Translations under genes and position numbers: made by a program
Shown here: positions 1 to 5,902 of the stretch, in pieces
Layout: each line of letters opens with the position of its first letter
Numbering within the stretch: position 1 is the stretch's first letter
Origin: an uncultured Phenylobacterium sp.
Lineage (GTDB): Bacteria; Pseudomonadota; Alphaproteobacteria; Caulobacterales; Caulobacteraceae
Direction: 5' to 3'
DNA: 7,278 bases
Assembly: GCA_945952355.1 (NCBI GenBank)
Contig: CAMFIW010000130.1
Coordinates: 1-7,278 of the forward strand
Notes under the pieces: model-generated
Databases searched by the model: none
The model's input: the letters and a program-made list of their open reading frames with translations, nothing else
Told to the model about the DNA's origin: nothing

Positions 1-1
1 G

Positions 2-907
2 GCCTGGAGCCAGCCGGCCCGGAACCAGGTCAAGGCGCTGAAGATCACGCTTCTTTCGACCATGCTGGCCGACCAGGGGCTGGGCGAATGGGGGTTCGCC
101 GCCTGGGTGGAGGCGGACGGCCGCGCGATCCTGTTCGACACCGGGGCGCATCCCGACCTCGTGGTGAAGAACGCCAAGGATCTGAAGATCGACCTGTCGA
201 AGGCCTCGGAGGTGGTGTTGTCGCACAACCACCCGGACCACACCGGAGGGCTGGTCTCGGTGCGCAAGGCGGCGATGGCCGGCGACCCGAAAGCGCTCGG
301 CCGCGCGCATGTGGGGGCCGGGATCTTCACCGCGCGGTTCGACAACGACGGCAAGGACCGCACCATCTTCGCCACCCGCCGCGGCGAGTACGAGGCGACC
401 GGCGGCGCGTTCGTCGAGCACACCGGGCCGGCGGAGCTGGCGCCGGGCGTCTGGTTCACGGGACCCGTCCCCCGGAACAATCCCGAGACCAATTGGGGCA
501 AGGGCCTCAGCATGGTCTCTGCGACCGGGCCCGAGGACAATGTCGCCGAGGACTCCGCCCTGGTGTTCGACACCGCCGATGGTCTGGTGGTGCTGACCGG
601 CTGTGGCCACGCCGGGATCGTCAACATCTGCCAATACGCCCGCAAGGTGGTGGCGCAGAAACCGTTGCTGGCGGTCATCGGCGGGCTGCATCTCTACGAG
701 AAGCCGGACGAGACCGTGGACTGGACGGCGGGAAAGCTGAAGGCGATGGGCTTGCGCTACCTGCTGGCGGCGCACTGCACGGGCATCGAAGCGACCATGC
801 GCCTGCGCCAGGACCTAGGCCTGACGCGTAAGACCGCCGCGGTGGGCGCAGTCGGCGCGACATTCACCTTGGGCCAGGGGATCTATGCCGGCGACATCTC
901 CAGCTAG
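2..907 (+). CDS. MBL-fold metallo-hydrolase, COG1237-like (5'-truncated by window edge)
   Basis: This is a metallo-beta-lactamase-fold hydrolase resembling COG1237, often labelled 7,8-dihydropterin-6-yl-methyl-aminobenzene 5'-phosphate synthase; the real substrate is unknown. Counting from the ATG at 62, the metal-binding signature HNHPDH lies at residues 55-60, preceded by the FDTGAH turn. Later ligand-region motifs are TGCGHAGIVNI (H183), VIGGLHLYE (H210) and AAHCTG (H238), in the family's order. The ATG at 62 is probably not the start. It has no Shine-Dalgarno sequence, and the frame stays open to the window edge. The codons just before it encode LKITLLST, which looks like the first beta strand of the fold. 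The true start, possibly with a signal peptide, therefore lies outside. The gene converges on the PEP-CTERM gene, with a stem-loop between them. The fold and family are clear; the exact reaction is not, because the name is carried over from methanopterin biology that is unlikely here. Confidence 0.88.
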   Translation, partial: AWSQPARNQVKALKITLLSTMLADQGLGEWGFAAWVEADGRAILFDTGAHPDLVVKNAKDLKIDLSKASEVVLSHNHPDHTGGLVSVRKAAMAGDPKALGRAHVGAGIFTARFDNDGKDRTIFATRRGEYEATGGAFVEHTGPAELAPGVWFTGPVPRNNPETNWGKGLSMVSATGPEDNVAEDSALVFDTADGLVVLTGCGHAGIVNICQYARKVVAQKPLLAVIGGLHLYEKPDETVDWTAGKLKAMGLRYLLAAHCTGIEATMRLRQDLGLTRKTAAVGAVGATFTLGQGIYAGDISS

Positions 908-918
908 GGCATAGAGAA

Positions 919-947
919 AGCCCCCGGACCTTTCTGGTCCGAGGGCT
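919..947. terminator. Stem-loop terminator between convergent genes
   Basis: The arms AGCCCCCGGACC (919-930) and GGTCCGAGGGCT (936-947) pair over 12 positions with one mismatch around a 5-nt loop. On the minus strand the stem is followed by a T-rich run (TTTCTCTA), so it best fits a terminator for the PEP-CTERM gene. On the plus strand it sits 11 nt after the MBL stop codon, but only CTGG follows, so termination in that direction would be weaker. It is probably shared by both genes. Confidence 0.75.
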
Positions 948-978
948 CTGGTTCGCTCGACGATGAAGACGAGAAGGA

Positions 979-1650
979 TCAGGCCGTGACGGCGACTTCG
1001 CGGCGGCGGCGAAGGACGACGCCGGCCATGCCGAAGCCAGCGATCATCATGGCCCAGGTGGCGGGCTCCGGCACTGCGGCGCCCGAGGTCAGGCGCAGCA
1101 CCGGTGCGGCGGTGTTCGTATAGATGCCGCTGTCGACGCCGTTCGGGTTCTGCAGGTTCAGGGTGGCGTTGGTGAAGCCGATGATCAGGATCTGGCCGGC
1201 ATGGGCGTTGATGTCGCTCACCGCGTTGCCGCCCAAGGCGAGGCTGGCGGCGGTGTTGTAGAGGTTGGCGAAGCCGTACAGCGAGCCGTTCATCAGGTCG
1301 GCGTAGGCTGCAGCGCCCGCGGAGCCGCTGGCGAAGGTCGAATATGCGGTGGTGACGTCGTGGATCTCAATGCGGTCCACGCCCGGATCGGGATTTGCGT
1401 AGATCGAGGACACGAGGTCGAGCACGGCGGCCGAATAGGTCCCGGTCGGGATCAGGAAGGCGGCCCAGCTGTTGTAGCGCGCGCCATATTCGTTGCCCGT
1501 GAAGGTGTTGTTCCCGGCGCTGGCGCCGTTGGAGTCGCCGTTGCTGTTCACCCAGCCCTGGGCGAAGGAGCTGATGTCGACGCTGGCGTGCGCCGCGCTG
1601 GTCATCGAGAGCGCCGCGACGGCGGCGAGAGCGGAAATCTTCATACGCAT
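979..1650 (-). CDS. PEP-CTERM sorting-domain surface protein (PEPxxWA type)
   Basis: This is a predicted exported protein of 223 residues handled by an exosortase. Residues 1-22 form a signal peptide with a hydrophobic core and an AHA cleavage site before S23. The mature part is rich in Asn, Gly, Ser and Ala and has no cysteine, typical of a secreted beta-rich domain. The C-terminus is a full sorting tag: PEPATW (194-199), a short hydrophobic helix (about 200-213), then RRRR (214-217). In such systems exosortase cleaves at the PEP motif; the mature protein is then displayed or released, usually along with exopolysaccharide production. No exosortase or EPS gene is in the window. The frame is open up to an ATG at 1701, but 1650 (or 1644) is preferred: it puts the signal peptide at the N-terminus, GGGGA lies 10 nt upstream, and the predicted transcription start (about 1691) is downstream of the 1701 codon. 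The role of the mature domain is unknown. Confidence 0.9.
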   Translation of the reverse strand: MRMKISALAAVAALSMTSAAHASVDISSFAQGWVNSNGDSNGASAGNNTFTGNEYGARYNSWAAFLIPTGTYSAAVLDLVSSIYANPDPGVDRIEIHDVTTAYSTFASGSAGAAAYADLMNGSLYGFANLYNTAASLALGGNAVSDINAHAGQILIIGFTNATLNLQNPNGVDSGIYTNTAAPVLRLTSGAAVPEPATWAMMIAGFGMAGVVLRRRREVAVTA

Positions 1651-1669
1651 TTTTGAGCAGTCCCCAATT

Positions 1670-1682
1670 TGGCACAGTGCCA
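1670..1682. repeat. 13-bp perfect palindrome in the PEP-CTERM leader
   Basis: On the minus strand TGGCAC-T-GTGCCA has perfect 6-bp arms around a single base. It falls about 9-21 nt downstream of the predicted sigma-54 transcription start and just before the GGGGA ribosome-binding sequence. It could be an operator or a small leader hairpin (5-bp stem with a 3-nt loop), or it could be chance. Confidence 0.4.
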
Positions 1683-1701
1683 GCGAAGCCAGGGACGCCA
1701 T

Positions 1702-1718
1702 TGCAGCTCGCGTGCCAG
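1702..1718 (-). promoter_or_regulatory. Sigma-54 (-24/-12) promoter of the PEP-CTERM gene
   Basis: Read on the minus strand, the site is C-TGGCACG-CGAG-CTGCA. The RpoN consensus is TGGCACG-N4-TTGCW. Eleven of the twelve specified positions match, including the essential GG and GC pairs with exact spacing; the one difference is C for the first T of TTGC. With GC as the -12 element, transcription should begin near 1691, giving a leader of about 41 nt before the ATG at 1650. The site begins about 10 nt past the amidohydrolase stop codon. It would need an enhancer-binding activator, whose upstream site would fall inside the end of the amidohydrolase gene; I could not recognise that site. Confidence 0.72.
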
Positions 1719-1728
1719 GGGAATCGGA

Positions 1729-2997
1729 TCAGGGCGAGACGACGACCTCGCCGCCCTTCATCACCAGCACCGGATGGCGCAGGACCGAGATGTCGACGGT
1801 CGGATCGCCCCGGACGGCCACGAGGTCGGCGAGCAGGCCGGGCTTGATGCGGCCGAGCTTGCCGTCGAGGCGCAGGATCTTGGCGTTGACCGCGGTGGCG
1901 GCGGTCAGGGCGTCGGGCGCGCTCATGCCATCCTTGACCATCCATTCGAGCTCGCGGGCGCTCTCGCCATGTTTGAAGACGCCGACATCGGAGCCGGCGC
2001 CGATGGTGACGCCGAGCTTCAGCGCCAGGCGAAAGCCGCGCTCGGCGTTCTGCATCGAGGAGGTCGGCGGGGTCTGGCCCGGGACATAGTGCTGGAAATA
2101 GATCGAGGTGGCTTCCGGCGCGGTCAGGGTCGGGATCAGCGCCACGCCCTTGGCCGCCATCAGCTTGAAGGTGGCTTCCGATCCCCCATAGCCGTGCTCG
2201 ATGGTGTCGACCCCGGCCGTCGCGGCGCGGCGCATGCCCTCGTCGGAGGCGGCGTGGACGGCGACCGGTCGTCCCAGGCCATGGGCGGTCTCCACGGCGG
2301 CCTTGAGCTCGTCGACGGTGAAGGTGGCGACGGTCTCGCCGTTCGCGCCCACGCGGTAGTCGGCATAGAGCTTGATCCAGTCGGCGCCGGCGGCGGCCTG
2401 TTCGCGGACCGCGCGGACCACCTCGTCGATCCCGGAGGCTTCCTGGGCGCCCTGCGGCAGGTCGCGCTCGGCATAGGATTTGCGGGCCGGGCCATAGGCG
2501 CCGGTGGCGACGATGGCGCGGGTGGCGACCAGCAGGCGCGGGCCGGGCACGATTCCCTCGTCGATGGCGCGCTTCAGGCCGACATCGGCCGAGTCCGCGC
2601 CTTCGGTCCCGAGATCGCGCTCGGTGGTGAAGCCGGAGCGCAGGGTGTCGGACGCCTGGCGGACGGCGCGCGCCGTGCGATAGGCCAGCGGCTCCTTCAG
2701 CACCTGATCGTCCCACACGACCTCGTTGTAGGGGTGCAGGAAGAGGTGGCTGTGCGCCTCGATCAGCCCGGGAACGAGGGTGGTTCCGGGCAGGTCGACA
2801 GCGCGGGCGCTGGCGGGAGCTTTCAGCTCGGCCGCGGGACCCACGGCGGCGATCCTGTCGCCCTCTACCAGCACGGCCCAACCCGGATGGGAGACCTTGT
2901 CCTCGGCGGTGAACACCCGGTCGGGCTTCAGCAGGAGGGTCTCGGCGTGGGCGGAGGCGGCGAGGAGGAGGGCTGCGAACGGGAGGAGCTTGAGCAT
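1729..2997 (-). CDS. Secreted amidohydrolase-superfamily metallopeptidase, COG1228 (prolidase/imidazolonepropionase-like)
   Basis: This is a 422-residue binuclear-metal amidohydrolase. Residues 1-18 are a signal peptide ending SAHA, so the enzyme is probably periplasmic. The catalytic set is complete and in order: HSH (H82, H84), IKLY with the lysine that is carboxylated in this group (K209), VAVHAA (H248), IEHGYG (H268) and GAGSD (D337). The small beta domain flanks the barrel at the N-terminus (about 20-75) and again near the end ([13 protein letters not shown]). COG1228 includes bacterial enzymes shown to cleave Xaa-Pro or Xaa-Lys/Arg dipeptides, some from Caulobacter, so release of amino acids from peptides is the best guess. 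The precise substrate cannot be read here. The gene lies 40 nt after trxC on the same strand and may be co-transcribed with it; the Shine-Dalgarno sequence is weak (AGG, 8 nt before ATG). Its 3' end borders the sigma-54 promoter. Confidence 0.9.
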   Translation of the reverse strand: MLKLLPFAALLLAASAHAETLLLKPDRVFTAEDKVSHPGWAVLVEGDRIAAVGPAAELKAPASARAVDLPGTTLVPGLIEAHSHLFLHPYNEVVWDDQVLKEPLAYRTARAVRQASDTLRSGFTTERDLGTEGADSADVGLKRAIDEGIVPGPRLLVATRAIVATGAYGPARKSYAERDLPQGAQEASGIDEVVRAVREQAAAGADWIKLYADYRVGANGETVATFTVDELKAAVETAHGLGRPVAVHAASDEGMRRAATAGVDTIEHGYGGSEATFKLMAAKGVALIPTLTAPEATSIYFQHYVPGQTPPTSSMQNAERGFRLALKLGVTIGAGSDVGVFKHGESARELEWMVKDGMSAPDALTAATAVNAKILRLDGKLGRIKPGLLADLVAVRGDPTVDISVLRHPVLVMKGGEVVVSP

Positions 2998-3037
2998 GGC
3001 TGGAGCCTAGCCCGCCCTCCCGTCGATCCGGAAGGCT

Positions 3038-3466
3038 CTACGCCGCCTTGGCGCCCGCCACCCACTGTCGGAGCAGGCTCGGCTGGGCGACGCCGGCGTG
3101 GCTGGCGACAGCCTTGCCGTTCTGGAACAGGAACAGGGCGGGGATGCCTCGCACGCTGAACTGTTGGGCGAGCGCCGGCTCGGCGTCGACATCGACCTTG
3201 ATGAATCGGGCGGCGGGCTCGAGTTCAGCGGCGGCGGCCTCGAAGATCGGGGCCATGGCCCGGCAGGGGCCGCACCAGGCCGCCCAGAAGTCGGCGACGA
3301 TCGGCAGGTCGGACTTCTCCAGGTGGCGGCGGAACCGCGCGGTGTTGAGCGCCGCCGGATGGCCGTCGAACAGCGGCTTGGCGCACTTGCCGCATTTGGC
3401 GGCCTTGGCGTCCCGTTCGGGCGGGAGGCGGTTGATGGCGTCGCAGTGGACGCAGACGACTTGCAT
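3038..3466 (-). CDS. trxC: Thioredoxin 2 (zinc-binding thioredoxin)
   Basis: This cytoplasmic protein-disulfide reductase has 142 residues, the usual TrxC size. Two CxxC pairs at the N-terminus, CVHC (5-8) and CGKC (25-28), form the zinc site that separates TrxC from TrxA. The thioredoxin domain follows, with active site WCGPC (64-68) and the conserved cis-proline in RGIPAL (P109). TrxC proteins accept electrons from thioredoxin reductase and act mainly under oxidative stress. The frame is open for 28 codons upstream, but the start at 3466 is fixed by a good Shine-Dalgarno sequence (GGAG, 7 nt before ATG) and by the zinc ribbon starting at residue 5. The gene is divergent from the AHSA1 gene, with 105 bp between the two start codons. 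No OxyR or other operator was recognised in that gap. Confidence 0.95.
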   Translation of the reverse strand: MQVVCVHCDAINRLPPERDAKAAKCGKCAKPLFDGHPAALNTARFRRHLEKSDLPIVADFWAAWCGPCRAMAPIFEAAAAELEPAARFIKVDVDAEPALAQQFSVRGIPALFLFQNGKAVASHAGVAQPSLLRQWVAGAKAA

Positions 3467-3571
3467 GGATGTCTCCTGGCGCGCGGTGGTGATCCGCGAA
3501 GCCCTCATGTGGCGATGAGAAGGAAACCTCGCCAGGGCCTGGGGGTTCAATCCTCAAACAGGAGGTCCGCC
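3467..3571. promoter_or_regulatory. Divergent intergenic region, trxC / AHSA1
   Basis: These 105 bp must hold the promoters of both divergent genes. I could not assign convincing -35/-10 boxes. Visible small dyads are CTCAT-GTGGCG-ATGAG (3504-3519) and CCAGG-G-CCTGG (3532-3542). The CCTGGCG/CGCCAGG pair at the two sides is too far apart to weigh. Clear Shine-Dalgarno sequences flank the region: GGAG for trxC, and GGAGG at 3561-3565, 6 nt before the AHSA1 ATG. Confidence 0.4.
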
Positions 3572-4015
3572 ATGTCCCAGCCCACCGCCCAGGTGTCCCG
3601 CACGGTCGACGCGCCCGTCGACGAGGTCTGGGAGGCCATCACCACGCCGGACATCGTGCGCAGCTTCTTCATGGGGGCGACGGTGGAGAGCGATTTCAAG
3701 GTCGGCAGCCCGATCCGCTTCAAGGGCCAGTACAAGGGTCAGGCCTACGAGGATAAGGGCGAGATCCTGGCCGTCGAGCCGGGGAAGAAGCTGAGCTTCT
3801 CGCACTACAGCGCCATGTCCGGCGCGCCGGATGCGCCGGAGCACTATCACGTGGTGACCTACGAGCTGACGCCGGAGGGCGTGCAGACACGAGTGACCCT
3901 GACCCAGTCCAAGCTGAAGGGCGCGGTCAACGCTGAGGACCGCAAGCATCGCGAGGCGTACGAGCGCAACTGGTCAGGAATCCTGGCCGGCCTATCCAAG
4001 GCCGTGGCCCACTAG
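3572..4015 (+). CDS. AHSA1/SRPBCC-fold protein
   Basis: This is a 147-residue START-like (SRPBCC) protein of the Aha1-C-terminal-domain type. Typical features are the opening strand VSRTVDAPVDEVWEAIT (residues 8-24), then FFMGATVESDFKVGSPIRF, the central GEILAVEPGKKLSFSH strands, and a C-terminal helix (about 120-147) that covers the ligand cavity. Bacterial members bind hydrophobic small molecules or have unknown roles. Many sit beside an ArsR regulator, but none is present here. The start is well defined by GGAGG at 3561-3565 with a 6-nt spacer; the longer open frame upstream is antisense to trxC. The gene ends in a 4-nt tail-to-tail overlap with the M20 gene. The molecular partner is unknown. 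Confidence 0.9.
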   Translation: MSQPTAQVSRTVDAPVDEVWEAITTPDIVRSFFMGATVESDFKVGSPIRFKGQYKGQAYEDKGEILAVEPGKKLSFSHYSAMSGAPDAPEHYHVVTYELTPEGVQTRVTLTQSKLKGAVNAEDRKHREAYERNWSGILAGLSKAVAH

Positions 4016-5226
4016 GGTTCGAAGCCGCCGCTCAGGAACGCCTCCGCATAGGCGCAGTGCATGGCGACACCACGGGCCATGACGTTCTCGTCCAGGACCA
4101 TGCGGTTCGAATGCAGGGCGCAGCAGGAGCGGAAGTCGCCGCCCTGCGGCGTGGCGCCGAGGAAGACCATGGCGCCTGGGACCTTCTGCAGGACATAGGC
4201 GAAGTCCTCCGCCCCCATGGCGGGGCTGGGCATGGTGCGCCAGGCCTGGGCGCCGAAGAGGTCGGTCGCCACCCGCTCGGCGAGATCGACGGCGGGCGCC
4301 TTGCAGACGGTGACCGGGAAGCCCGGATCGATGTCGACCACCGCGCTCGCCCCGTGGGCGGCGGCGATGTTGGGCGCCAGGCGCGCGAGGCCGGCATGGG
4401 CCAACTCCCGCGAATGCTCGGAGAAGGAGCGGATGGTGCCCTCGATCACCGCGCGCTCGGGAATGACGTTGTTGGTGGTCCCGGCCTCGATGCGGCCGAC
4501 CGTGACCACCACGGGATCGAAGGCCGGCACGGTGCGCGTCACCATAGCCTGGATGGCGGTCACGATCTCGCAGGCGATCGGGATCGGATCGCAGGCGTCG
4601 TGGGGTTGCGAGGCGTGTCCGCCACGGCCGGTCACGGCGATCTCGAAGCGGTCGGCGGCGGCGAGCAGGGGCCCGGCGCGGCCGGCGAAGATGCCGCTGG
4701 GCACATTGGGCGAGACGTGCAGGGCGAAGGCGGCGTCGGGCGTGACCACGTCGAGCAGCCCGTCGTCCATCATCCAGCGGGCGCCGTGATGACCCTCCTC
4801 GCCCGGCTGGAACATGAAGATCACGGTGCCGGCCAACTCGTCCTTGCGGGCGCAGAGCGCGCGGGCCGCGCCGGCCAGCATGGCGACATGGGTGTCGTGG
4901 CCGCAGGCGTGCATGGCGCCGTCGTGCTGGGAGGAGAACTCCAGGCCGGTGTCCTCGTGGAGCGGCAGCGCGTCCATGTCGCCGCGCAGCAGGACGGTGC
5001 GGCCGTTGGCGGGCCCGCGCAGGATGGCCATGAAGCCGGTGGTGGACGGGCCTTCATGGATCTCCAGCGGCAGGCCGGCCAGGGCGGCCTTGGCCTTGGC
5101 GGTGGTCAGAGGCAGGTGCAGGCCGAGCTCGGGCTCGGCGTGGATGGCGCGGCGCAGCGCGATCAGGTCGGGCAGCAGGGCCTCGCCGGCCTCGATCCAG
5201 CGCTGAGAGGATTCGGGCAGGTCCAT
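4012..5226 (-). CDS. M20-family amidohydrolase (hippurate / N-acyl-amino-acid hydrolase type)
   Basis: This cytoplasmic zinc- or manganese-dependent enzyme of 404 residues cleaves N-acyl amino acids (hippurate, IAA-amino acid, N-acetyl-diaminopimelate-type substrates). The M20D metal ligands are present: HACGHDTH (C108, H110), PGEEG (E143, E144), FALH (H170) and the late LHSNR (H372). The dimerisation-domain motif is GRGGHASQPH (H204), and AEDFAYVL (339-346) follows. There is no signal peptide. The length is typical of the HipO/AmhX-like group. A Shine-Dalgarno sequence (GAGGA, 5-6 nt before ATG) supports the start at 5226. That ribosome-binding site lies in one arm of a long inverted repeat in the leader, so translational control is possible. 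The stop codon overlaps the stop of the convergent AHSA1 gene. The exact acyl substrate cannot be told from sequence. Confidence 0.93.
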   Translation of the reverse strand: MDLPESSQRWIEAGEALLPDLIALRRAIHAEPELGLHLPLTTAKAKAALAGLPLEIHEGPSTTGFMAILRGPANGRTVLLRGDMDALPLHEDTGLEFSSQHDGAMHACGHDTHVAMLAGAARALCARKDELAGTVIFMFQPGEEGHHGARWMMDDGLLDVVTPDAAFALHVSPNVPSGIFAGRAGPLLAAADRFEIAVTGRGGHASQPHDACDPIPIACEIVTAIQAMVTRTVPAFDPVVVTVGRIEAGTTNNVIPERAVIEGTIRSFSEHSRELAHAGLARLAPNIAAAHGASAVVDIDPGFPVTVCKAPAVDLAERVATDLFGAQAWRTMPSPAMGAEDFAYVLQKVPGAMVFLGATPQGGDFRSCCALHSNRMVLDENVMARGVAMHCAYAEAFLSGGFEP

Positions 5227-5232
5227 GGGCGT

Positions 5233-5268
5233 CCTCGCGGAAGGTGATCGGCGATCACCATGGCGAGG
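5233..5268 (-). promoter_or_regulatory. Leader inverted repeat covering the M20 gene's ribosome-binding site
   Basis: The core is a 17-bp perfect dyad, GGTGATCG-G-CGATCACC (5243-5259). Outside it CCTCGC (5233-5238) and GCGAGG (5263-5268) also pair, across a small internal loop (4 nt against 3 nt). In the minus-strand RNA this makes a two-part hairpin whose 3' arm, GCGAGG, contains most of the Shine-Dalgarno sequence GAGGA. It could either hide the ribosome-binding site or be a DNA operator; no ligand or protein is known for it. Confidence 0.5.
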
Positions 5269-5276
5269 GAAGACTG

Positions 5277-5296
5277 CGGCCGCAACGGGGCGGCCG
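5277..5296 (-). terminator. GC-rich stem-loop after the 56-residue membrane-protein gene
   Basis: CGGCCGC (5277-5283) and GCGGCCG (5290-5296) form a perfect 7-bp stem with a 6-nt loop, 22 nt beyond the stop codon of the small membrane protein. No U-run follows on the minus strand, so it is at best a weak or Rho-assisted terminator separating that gene from the M20 gene. Confidence 0.35.
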
Positions 5297-5318
5297 GTTC
5301 ATTTTGACTCCAACGGAC

Positions 5319-5489
5319 TTAGCCGTGCAGGGCGCGCCAGTAGTCGATGGCGAAGGTGGCGATCTGCCAGGCGGCCAGCGCGACCATGATCCCGAGCGCG
5401 ACGGTCAAGAAGCGTTGGGCGAAGGATTGGGCGGGCTTGGCCCGATCGCGAGGCGAGTGGGGCGCGTCGTCCGCATAGGTGAAACGCAT
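5319..5489 (-). CDS. 56-residue single-pass membrane microprotein, unknown function
   Basis: This small protein has a basic, proline-containing N-terminus (about residues 1-26, with RDRAKP) and one transmembrane helix (about 27-49, FLTVALGIMVALAAWQIATF). A short tail, DYWRALHG, follows. The charge pattern suggests the N-terminus is in the cytoplasm. I do not recognise the family. The start at 5489 gives the most compact protein, but its ribosome-binding sequence is weak (GGGA, 10 nt upstream). The same frame is open further up, with another ATG at 5582 that would add 31 arginine-rich residues. It follows DUF3297 on the same strand, after a gap of 170 bp. That it is real is inferred from the clean helix and the stop soon after it. 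Confidence 0.6.
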   Translation of the reverse strand: MRFTYADDAPHSPRDRAKPAQSFAQRFLTVALGIMVALAAWQIATFAIDYWRALHG

Positions 5490-5659
5490 GTCGGTTGTCC
5501 CAGGCTGGCGCCGCTTGGGCGCATCCGCGTCGCGCCGCGCAAGCCGCGGGCCATCGGGCCTCGCGGACGGCGTGTGCGACATGTCGGGCCGCGGGGCGGA
5601 CCGGTGCTGGGAGCCTGGCATCCGCCGAAGAACGCGCGACACCGCCGAATTGTTGCAGC
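5490..5659. other. 170-bp gap between DUF3297 and the small membrane-protein gene
   Basis: I see no gene of its own here unless the membrane protein starts early at 5582. A GC-rich dyad, CCGCGGGCC-ATCG-GGCC-T-CGCGG (5544-5566), has 9 pairs and one bulged T. No U-run follows on either strand. It may help end the DUF3297 transcript or may be chance in GC-rich DNA. No promoter boxes were recognised. Confidence 0.35.
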
Positions 5660-5902
5660 TCAGCTCTGGAAGTAGGGCTCGACGGGGCCCTGTAGCTTCA
5701 CCGTCATCTGCTTGCCCTTGCGGTCGACCGTGTTGCCGACGGCCAGGCGCACCCAGCCCTCGGACACGCAATACTCTTCCACATTGGTCTTCTCGACGCC
5801 CTTGAAGCGGACGCCGATGCCGCGCTGAAGCAGGTCGGCGTCGTGATAGGGGCTGGAGGGATCGACGCAGAGGCGGTCGGGCGGGGTGTCGGAAGTCGTC
5901 AT
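5660..5902 (-). CDS. DUF3297 family protein
   Basis: This is a small soluble protein of 80 residues, the family's usual size. It is recognised by the order of conserved blocks: SDTPPDRLCVDPSSPYHDA (4-22), LLQRGIGVRFKGVEKTNVEE (24-43), YCVSEGWVRLAVGNTVDRKG (44-63), and the closing VKLQGPVEPYF (68-78). It has no signal peptide, no membrane helix and no known catalytic motif. The function of DUF3297 is unknown; it is widespread in Proteobacteria as a short cytoplasmic protein. The ATG at 5902 fits the family N-terminus, although no clear Shine-Dalgarno sequence is visible upstream. It is divergent from the thiolase, with 121 bp between start codons, and lies upstream of the small membrane-protein gene on the same strand. 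The family assignment is from memory of the motif pattern. Confidence 0.88.
   Translation of the reverse strand: MTTSDTPPDRLCVDPSSPYHDADLLQRGIGVRFKGVEKTNVEEYCVSEGWVRLAVGNTVDRKGKQMTVKLQGPVEPYFQS

Noticed and set aside
1677..1683. Second CTGGCAC element in the PEP-CTERM leader as another sigma-54 site
   Set aside because: There is no GC element at the required distance downstream; the sequence there is GTGCCAAAT.
1367..2881. Minus-strand 504-codon open frame overlapping the amidohydrolase
   Set aside because: It is a shifted frame of the same gene, highly Arg-rich with no domain. The other frame carries all metal ligands.
3004..3038. GAGCCT/AGGCTC inverted repeat between trxC and the amidohydrolase as a terminator
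   Set aside because: It is only 6 bp with a loop of over 20 nt and no U-run. It is too weak to claim as a terminator, so co-transcription stays possible.
1669..3159. Long plus-strand open frame (496 codons) antisense to the amidohydrolase and trxC
   Set aside because: It is a mirror frame of real high-GC genes. Its composition is Gly/Ala/Arg/Asp-rich without motifs, while the minus strand has complete catalytic motifs and a signal peptide.
3541..3555. GGGGGTTCAATCCTC resembles a tRNA T-arm (possible attachment-site remnant)
   Set aside because: The bases after the loop (CTCAA) do not pair with the GGGGG stem, and no acceptor or anticodon arm is nearby.
3098..3571. N-terminal extension of the AHSA1 gene that would make a 305-residue protein
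   Set aside because: The extension is antisense to trxC. GGAGG with a 6-nt spacer places the start at 3572, where the family domain begins.
4057..5247. Plus-strand 396-codon open frame opposite the M20 gene
   Set aside because: It is a mirror frame of the M20 gene, with low-complexity Gly/Ala/Arg/His composition and no ribosome-binding site.
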